Part shown: positions 42,365 through 46,776 of the stretch, piece by piece
How the letters are laid out: every line of letters starts with the position of its first letter
Numbering within the stretch: position 1 is the first letter of the stretch
Origin: Acidobacteria bacterium 13_2_20CM_57_17
Lineage (GTDB): Bacteria; Acidobacteriota; Terriglobia; Acidiferrales; UBA7541
Direction of reading: 5' to 3'
DNA length: 46,776 nucleotides
Assembly: GCA_001914785.1 (NCBI GenBank)
Contig: MNDE01000024.1
Location: 1-46,776 of the forward strand
Program-made: the position numbers and the translations under genes
The notes under the pieces: model-generated
The model's database searches: none
Told to the model about the DNA's origin: nothing
The model's input: the letters and a program-made list of their open reading frames with translations, nothing else

Positions 42365-44014
42365 ATGCAGAACAAGGTGCTCAAACTCGATTCGAAAGAT
42401 AACGTGCTGATTGCGCTGACGGATTTGCGCCGAGGCGAGCAGGTTTCTTTTGACTCCCAAACCTACACGCTGGAATCGGACGTTCCCGCGAAACACAAAT
42501 TCGCCACGGAAGACCTAGCAGCCGGCGCGCGCGTCATCATGTACGGTGTACTCGTCGGGAAAGCGATGGAGACCATCCGGCGCGGAGGATTGCTGACCAC
42601 GCGGAACATCCACCACGAAGCCGCGGCGTTTCAAGGGAAAACGGAAGAGTATCGCTGGGCGCCACCGGACGTGTCGCGATGGAAGCAACGGGAATTCCTG
42701 GGATATCGCCGATCGGACGGGCAGGTGGGCACGCGCAATTACTGGATCGTGGTTCCGCTGGTGTTCTGCGAAAACCGGAACATTGCGGTGCTGAAGCAGG
42801 CGTTTGAGGAGGAGCTTGGCTTCGCGGCGCCGCAAGTTTACCGGAGACAAGTGGCGGAGCTGGCGCGGCTGTATGCGGATGGGCGGACGGACGAGATCAA
42901 GACACGCGAGTTGACCGGAGACACGGCGAAGCCGCAACGTTCCCGAGTTTTCGAAAATGTGGACGGTGTGCGGTTCCTGCTGCATGACGGCGGCTGCGGC
43001 GGAACACGGGAAGATTCGACCAATCTTTGCGGACTGATCGCCGGGTATATCCATCACCCAAACGTGGCGGGAGCGACGGTACTCAGCTTGGGCTGCCAGC
43101 ATGCGCAGGTCGGAATTTTGCGTGCCGAGTTGCGGAAGCGGAATCCGAATTTCGATAAACCACTTGTGATCGTGGAACAGCAGCAGAGCGGCACGGAAGT
43201 TGCGATGCTGACGGAGGCTATTCGAAGCACGTTCCTGGGCCTGATGGAAGCGAACCGGTGCCTGCGGACGCCTGCACCGCTTTCGAGTTTGTGTATCGGA
43301 CTAAAATGCGGCGGCTCAGACGGATTTTCCGGGCTGTCGGCGAACCCAGCCATTGGGCACGCGTCGGATATTCTGGCGGCGCTCGGCGGAAAAACGATAC
43401 TTTCCGAGTTTCCGGAATTATGCGGCGTGGAACAGGAACTGATCAACCGCAGCAGGCGCAAGGAAGTTGCAGACCGGTTCATTCACCTGATGAAAAACTA
43501 TGGAGCCAGGGCGAAAGCGGTTGGATCGGGATTTGAGATGAATCCCAGCCCGGGGAACATGCGCGATGGACTGTTGACGGACGCGATGAAATCGGCGGGC
43601 GCGGCGAGGAAAGGGGGGAGTTCTCCGGTGACGGCTGTGCTGGATTATCCGGAATATTCGTCCGAAGCAGGACTGAACCTGCAGTGCACACCGGGAAACG
43701 ACGTGGAATGTGTAACGGCGCAAGTCGGTGCGGGGGCCAGCGTGGTGCTGTTTACCACAGGGCTGGGGACACCTACGGGAAATCCCATCGCGCCGGTGGT
43801 GAAACTGGCCACGAATTCGGGGCTGGCGCAGCGGATGGGGGATATCATCGACATCGACACGGGCGGAATTATTTCCGGAGAGAAGACCATTCAGCAGATG
43901 GGCGAGGAGGTTCTGGAGTTCGTCTTCCATACCGCCAGCGGAGAAGCGCGCACGAAGGCCGAAGGAAAAGGCCAGGAAGATTTTATTCCGTGGAAAAGAG
44001 GAATCTCACTCTGA
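42365..44014 (+). CDS. UxaA/altronate-dehydratase family enzyme, likely L-fuconate dehydratase
   Basis: 549 residues, full length, with both parts in one chain. An SAF domain fills residues 1-90 (KHKFATEDLAAGARVIMYGV). The dehydratase core then shows GYRRSDGQVGTRNYWIV, HDGGCGGTREDSTNLCGLIA, SLCIGLKCGGSDGFSGLSAN and the cysteine-bearing QCTPGNDVECVTAQVGAGAS. UxaA enzymes remove water from hexonates such as altronate and galactarate. In Campylobacter jejuni a split UxaA-type enzyme serves L-fucose use, which supports the fuconate role here. It overlaps the next gene by 25 bases if GTG 43990 is its start. Confidence 0.9.
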   Translation: MQNKVLKLDSKDNVLIALTDLRRGEQVSFDSQTYTLESDVPAKHKFATEDLAAGARVIMYGVLVGKAMETIRRGGLLTTRNIHHEAAAFQGKTEEYRWAPPDVSRWKQREFLGYRRSDGQVGTRNYWIVVPLVFCENRNIAVLKQAFEEELGFAAPQVYRRQVAELARLYADGRTDEIKTRELTGDTAKPQRSRVFENVDGVRFLLHDGGCGGTREDSTNLCGLIAGYIHHPNVAGATVLSLGCQHAQVGILRAELRKRNPNFDKPLVIVEQQQSGTEVAMLTEAIRSTFLGLMEANRCLRTPAPLSSLCIGLKCGGSDGFSGLSANPAIGHASDILAALGGKTILSEFPELCGVEQELINRSRRKEVADRFIHLMKNYGARAKAVGSGFEMNPSPGNMRDGLLTDAMKSAGAARKGGSSPVTAVLDYPEYSSEAGLNLQCTPGNDVECVTAQVGAGASVVLFTTGLGTPTGNPIAPVVKLATNSGLAQRMGDIIDIDTGGIISGEKTIQQMGEEVLEFVFHTASGEARTKAEGKGQEDFIPWKRGISL

Positions 44015-44811
44015 AGAGCCCCAGCAGCGGCGCGAAGAATTTCAGGCTCGACGGAAAAACCGCCATCGTGACGGGCGGCGGAAGCGGCATCGGGCAGGCT
44101 ATTGCATTACGTTTCGCGGCAAATGGCGCGGCGGTACGAATTGTTGATATTAATCTGCAGCAAGCGGAAGCTACGTCGAAACAGATTGCCGATGCGGGCG
44201 GGCAAGCGACAGCGCATGCATGCGATGTGACGAACCAGACGCAGGTACAGGAAATCTTTGGAAAGCTTTTTGCGAAAGAGCGTGTCCATATCCTGGTGAA
44301 TAACGCGGGGATTTCGCATATCGGCACGGTGGAGAGTACGACGGAAGAGGATTTCGACCGGCTATTTCGCGTCAATGTGAAAGGCGTGTACAACGGTATT
44401 TTCTCGTGCATCGGGCACATGAAAGCGAACGGCGGCGGCGTGATCCTTAACATGGCTTCCATCGCGGGATCCGCGGCGCTTGCGGACCGGTTTGCGTACT
44501 CGATGACCAAGGGCGCGGTGATTGCGATGACCTATTCCGTGGCCAAGGATTACGTGCAGCACAATGTCCGGTGCAATTGCATTTCGCCGGCGCGCGTGCA
44601 CACGCCGTTCGTGGATGACTACCTGCGGAAGAATTATCCGGGGCGCGAGCAGGAAATGTTCGAAAAATTGGCAAAATCGCAGCCGATCGGAAGAATGGGC
44701 GAGCCGAAGGAAGTGGCCTCGCTGGCGTTGTTTCTGTGCTCGGACGAAGCGGCTTTTGTTACCGGCGCAGACTATCCGCTGGATGGCGGATTTTTTAATT
44801 TGCGCGGGTAA
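43990..44811 (+). CDS. SDR oxidoreductase, likely 2-keto-3-deoxy-L-fuconate dehydrogenase
   Basis: 273 residues from GTG 43990; the frame is open further upstream but runs antiparallel to good sense inside the dehydratase. NAD binding is TAIVTGGGSGIGQAIALRFA; NNAGIS, the catalytic serine in NMASIAGSAA and Y-x3-K in YSMTKGAVIA are in place; the end is GADYPLDGGFFN. In the pathway it would oxidise the C4 hydroxyl of 2-keto-3-deoxy-L-fuconate with NAD+. The stop is three bases before the next ATG. Confidence 0.88.
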   Translation: MEKRNLTLKSPSSGAKNFRLDGKTAIVTGGGSGIGQAIALRFAANGAAVRIVDINLQQAEATSKQIADAGGQATAHACDVTNQTQVQEIFGKLFAKERVHILVNNAGISHIGTVESTTEEDFDRLFRVNVKGVYNGIFSCIGHMKANGGGVILNMASIAGSAALADRFAYSMTKGAVIAMTYSVAKDYVQHNVRCNCISPARVHTPFVDDYLRKNYPGREQEMFEKLAKSQPIGRMGEPKEVASLALFLCSDEAAFVTGADYPLDGGFFNLRG

Positions 44812-44814
44812 ATC

Positions 44815-45597
44815 ATGGATCTGCGCTTAAAAGGAAAAGTTGTTTTGGTGACCGGCGGCGCCAAGGGCATTGGCGCGGCGATTGTGAGGGGTTGCTGCGC
44901 GGAAGGCGCGATTCCGGTGATCGTAGACCGCGATGAGCAGGCGGGAGAGCAATTACAAGCTGAGTTGCGAACGAACCGAGTCGAAACCGGGCTGATCATT
45001 GCCGACCTCACCGCTGCGGAAGCCTGCGCAAACGTCGTCGAGGGGACGGTTCAGAAACTGGGCAGGCTGGATGCGCTGGTGAATAATGCCGGAATCAACG
45101 ACGGCGTGGGCCTCGAGAACGGCACGACGGAGAAATTTGTGGCTTCGCTGGAACGCAACCTGATTCATTACTACGCGATGGCCCACCACGCGCTGGGGGC
45201 GCTGAAGAATTCGCGCGGTTCGATCGTGAACATCAGCTCGAAGACGGCGGTGACGGGACAGGGAGGGACTTCGGGCTACGTGGCGGCAAAAGGAGCGATC
45301 CTGGGGCTTACACGCGAATGGGCTGCGGAGTTGCTGCCATTTGGAATTCGCGTGAATGCCGTGGTGCCCGCGGAAGTGATGACGCCGCTTTACCAGCAGT
45401 GGCTGGGGACGTTTGCCGATCCGCAAGAGAAACTGAAGGAAATTGTCGCGAAGATTCCGCTGGAAAAACGAATGACCAAGGCGGAAGAAATCGCAGCCAT
45501 GGTGCTATTCCTGATTTCGGAGCAAGCCCATCATATCACCGGGCAGCATTTGTTCGTCGACGGCGGATACGTGCATTTGGACCGCGCGCTGACGTAA
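44815..45597 (+). CDS. SDR oxidoreductase, likely L-fucose 1-dehydrogenase
   Basis: 260 residues. VVLVTGGAKGIGAAIVRGCC binds the cofactor. NNAGINDGVGLENGTTEKFV and SLERNLIHYYAMAHHALGAL follow, then ISSKTAVTGQGGTSGYVAAK with the catalytic Ser, Tyr and Lys. VPAEVMTPLYQQWL is a mark I associate with L-fucose dehydrogenases of the FucX type. It would oxidise L-fucose to L-fuconolactone, the first step of the pathway, with NAD(P)+. It is the last gene of the operon. Confidence 0.88.
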   Translation: MDLRLKGKVVLVTGGAKGIGAAIVRGCCAEGAIPVIVDRDEQAGEQLQAELRTNRVETGLIIADLTAAEACANVVEGTVQKLGRLDALVNNAGINDGVGLENGTTEKFVASLERNLIHYYAMAHHALGALKNSRGSIVNISSKTAVTGQGGTSGYVAAKGAILGLTREWAAELLPFGIRVNAVVPAEVMTPLYQQWLGTFADPQEKLKEIVAKIPLEKRMTKAEEIAAMVLFLISEQAHHITGQHLFVDGGYVHLDRALT

Positions 45598-45640
45598 CGG
45601 ATACGCGGCAGGCAATTCTCGTGAACTGCCAGCAAGAGAA

Positions 45641-46417
45641 TTACACCCAACCCCCATCAATCACATAACTCTGGTTGGTTATTCCCGCACTGTCATCGGC
45701 AGCGAGAAACAAGACAAGGCGCGCAACTTCTTCGGGAGCTAAACTCCTTTTGAGGGCCTGGTTGGCCATAATTTCGGCTTCGTATTGAGGTGTCCACCAC
45801 AGGCGGCGCTGGCGCTCCGTCAGAATTGCACCCGGTAAAACGCTGTTTACACGAATATTGGATTTTCCGAGTTCGTGGGCCATGGTCCTAGTGAGCCCGA
45901 CGATGGCCGCTTTGCACGCGACGTAAGCGGGCATACCGGTTGAGGGAATGATCCAGCCGATCGAGCTCATGTTGATGATGGAGCCGCCGCCCGCGGCGAT
46001 CATGCGCGGAGCTATTGCTTGGATGGCAAAAAACTGATGCCGCAGATTGATGGCCATCCGCGCATCCCAGTATTCGGGAGTCACGTCGGCATAAGAGTGG
46101 CGGTCGTCGCTTGCGGCATTGTTGACCAGAACGTTGACGGCCCCGAGAGTGGCCTCGACCTGCGCGATCGCAGATCGCAGTGCAGCGATGTCGGTCAAGT
46201 CGCAAGCCAAGAATAGAGGTGCGTGTGTGCAGCGCGGAGAGATTTCCGCGACTAATTGCGAGGAGGCATTTGCGTCGATGTCTAGAAACGCTACCCGGGA
46301 ACCCTGGAATGCGAACTCTTCGACAATGGCGGCGCCAATCCCGGTCGCGCCTCCGGTTACGAGAACTACGTGTTCGCGGAGGCTTGGGTACGAAGCGAAC
46401 TGATCTTTTTCTTTCAT
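45641..46417 (-). CDS. SDR oxidoreductase, sugar 1-dehydrogenase-like
   Basis: 258 residues from ATG 46417. The cofactor site is HVVLVTGGATGIGAAIVEEF; NNAASDDRHSYADVTPEYWD replaces the usual NNAG; INMSSIGWIIPSTGMPAYVA with CK gives the catalytic Ser, Tyr and Lys. The pattern recalls NAD-dependent D-galactose/L-arabinose 1-dehydrogenases. It converges on the fucose operon with a 43-base gap and may feed a related sugar into the same lower steps. The frame remains open upstream, across the tRNA, but that part is not coding. Confidence 0.85.
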   Translation of the reverse strand: MKEKDQFASYPSLREHVVLVTGGATGIGAAIVEEFAFQGSRVAFLDIDANASSQLVAEISPRCTHAPLFLACDLTDIAALRSAIAQVEATLGAVNVLVNNAASDDRHSYADVTPEYWDARMAINLRHQFFAIQAIAPRMIAAGGGSIINMSSIGWIIPSTGMPAYVACKAAIVGLTRTMAHELGKSNIRVNSVLPGAILTERQRRLWWTPQYEAEIMANQALKRSLAPEEVARLVLFLAADDSAGITNQSYVIDGGWV

Positions 46418-46590
46418 GTTGAGCAACAGCCTGAGTGTAGAACTGCTGCACCTTTTTACTACGTTTTGATTCGAATGGAACCCACAAGTCGCAGAAAACG
46501 AAAAAAAGTGGGGAGTTGGCGCGCGAGTAAACTGACTCAGCTCCTGCACAGCTCCATGAGGTAGCAGGTGAAGGAAGATGGAAAATGTTC

Positions 46591-46596
46591 TAGAAT
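46591..46596 (+). promoter_or_regulatory. -10 element of the tRNA-Ala gene
   Basis: TAGAAT ends 15 bases before the tRNA. A partial -35 (GTGAAG, 46568-46573) is 17 bases upstream. Confidence 0.4.
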
Positions 46597-46611
46597 GATT
46601 CGTTGAGGAAT

Positions 46612-46687
46612 GGGCGTGTAGCTCAGCTGGGAGAGCACCTGCTTTGCAAGCAGGGGGTCGCCGGTTCGATCCCGGCCACGTCCACCA
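46612..46687 (+). tRNA. tRNA-Ala (anticodon TGC)
   Basis: All arms close: acceptor GGGCGTG/CACGTCC with one G-T pair, D arm GCTC/GAGC, anticodon arm CCTGC/GCAGG around TTTGCAA with TGC at 46645-46647, T arm GCCGG/CCGGC around TTCGATC. The CCA end is encoded (46685-46687). Confidence 0.98.
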
Positions 46688-46709
46688 ACCATCAGGGGTC
46701 CGGCCCGGA

Positions 46710-46753
46710 GACATGGGTTACACAATGTACCTAAGACATGGGTAACACTTTTG
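46710..46753. repeat. possible terminal repeat of an insertion sequence at the window edge
   Basis: GACATGGGTTACAC (starting at 46712) recurs with one change as GACATGGGTAACAC (starting at 46736), with AATGTACCTAA between them. I recall such paired motifs at the ends of IS481-type elements. It starts some 24 bases behind the tRNA; the transposase would lie beyond the window. Confidence 0.4.
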
Positions 46754-46776
46754 GGCCGAACGGATTTTCGAGTGGT

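Noticed and set aside
43684..43989. Upstream extension of the SDR reading frame inside the dehydratase gene
   Set aside because: The extension lacks any SDR sequence and the dehydratase frame is well conserved there; GTG 43990 fits better.

Overview
The window is about 46.8 kb of chromosomal DNA of moderately high GC. It most resembles an Acidobacteriota genome (Terriglobia type). The grounds are the secreted S9 peptidases, the style of the exopolysaccharide locus, DUF433/DUF5615 toxin-antitoxin pairs, a dispersed repeat beginning CATTCCGAGCGAAG, and a non-phosphorylating L-fucose pathway. This assignment rests on recalled family patterns, not on a marker gene.

Layout. (1) 1-4.9 kb: a secreted DinB-like protein, a secreted prolyl-oligopeptidase-type peptidase divergent from a LysR regulator, then a decayed stretch with a fragment of a PLP-dependent decarboxylase and a broken tRNA-Asn. 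(2) 4.9-23.8 kb: an exopolysaccharide locus. It holds a TPR protein with a carbohydrate-binding-like C-terminus, an unusual protein with two PilZ domains, a membrane segment and a TonB C-terminus, a FecR-like protein, a priming sugar-phosphate transferase, two O-antigen ligase/polymerase-type membrane proteins, a GT9 and a WecB/TagA/CpsF glycosyltransferase, three methyltransferases, an acyltransferase, a Wza-type export protein and a Wzc-type tyrosine kinase. No Wzx flippase is present. (3) 23.8-31.1 kb: two divergent DinB proteins, a second S9 peptidase, a YncE-like beta-propeller, a membrane protein of unknown function, a deoxynucleoside kinase and a cysteine-synthase-family enzyme. (4) 31.1-36.1 kb: a repeat-rich accessory patch with an IS110-family transposase and its non-coding flank, an unknown gene, a HigBA-type toxin-antitoxin pair, a DUF433/PIN-like pair, nested palindromes, minisatellites and several displaced copies of the 3' end of the antitoxin gene. 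(5) 36.1-40.4 kb: a secreted M48 metalloprotease, a secreted His-rich protein resembling copper monooxygenases, a Cys-rich small protein and a single-domain PilZ protein. (6) 40.5-46.4 kb: genes for all five steps from L-fucose to pyruvate and lactate, a divergent sugar-dehydrogenase-like SDR, an intact tRNA-Ala(TGC), and what may be the terminal repeat of another insertion sequence at the window edge.

How the parts may work together. The polysaccharide genes could make, modify, polymerise and export a methylated and acylated polymer, and the PilZ proteins suggest control by cyclic di-GMP. The fucose genes form a tight + strand operon (one overlap and gaps of 3, 25 and 86 bases) and need no kinase or aldolase: dehydrogenase, lactonase, dehydratase, second dehydrogenase, hydrolase. 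No fucose transporter or regulator is visible in the window.
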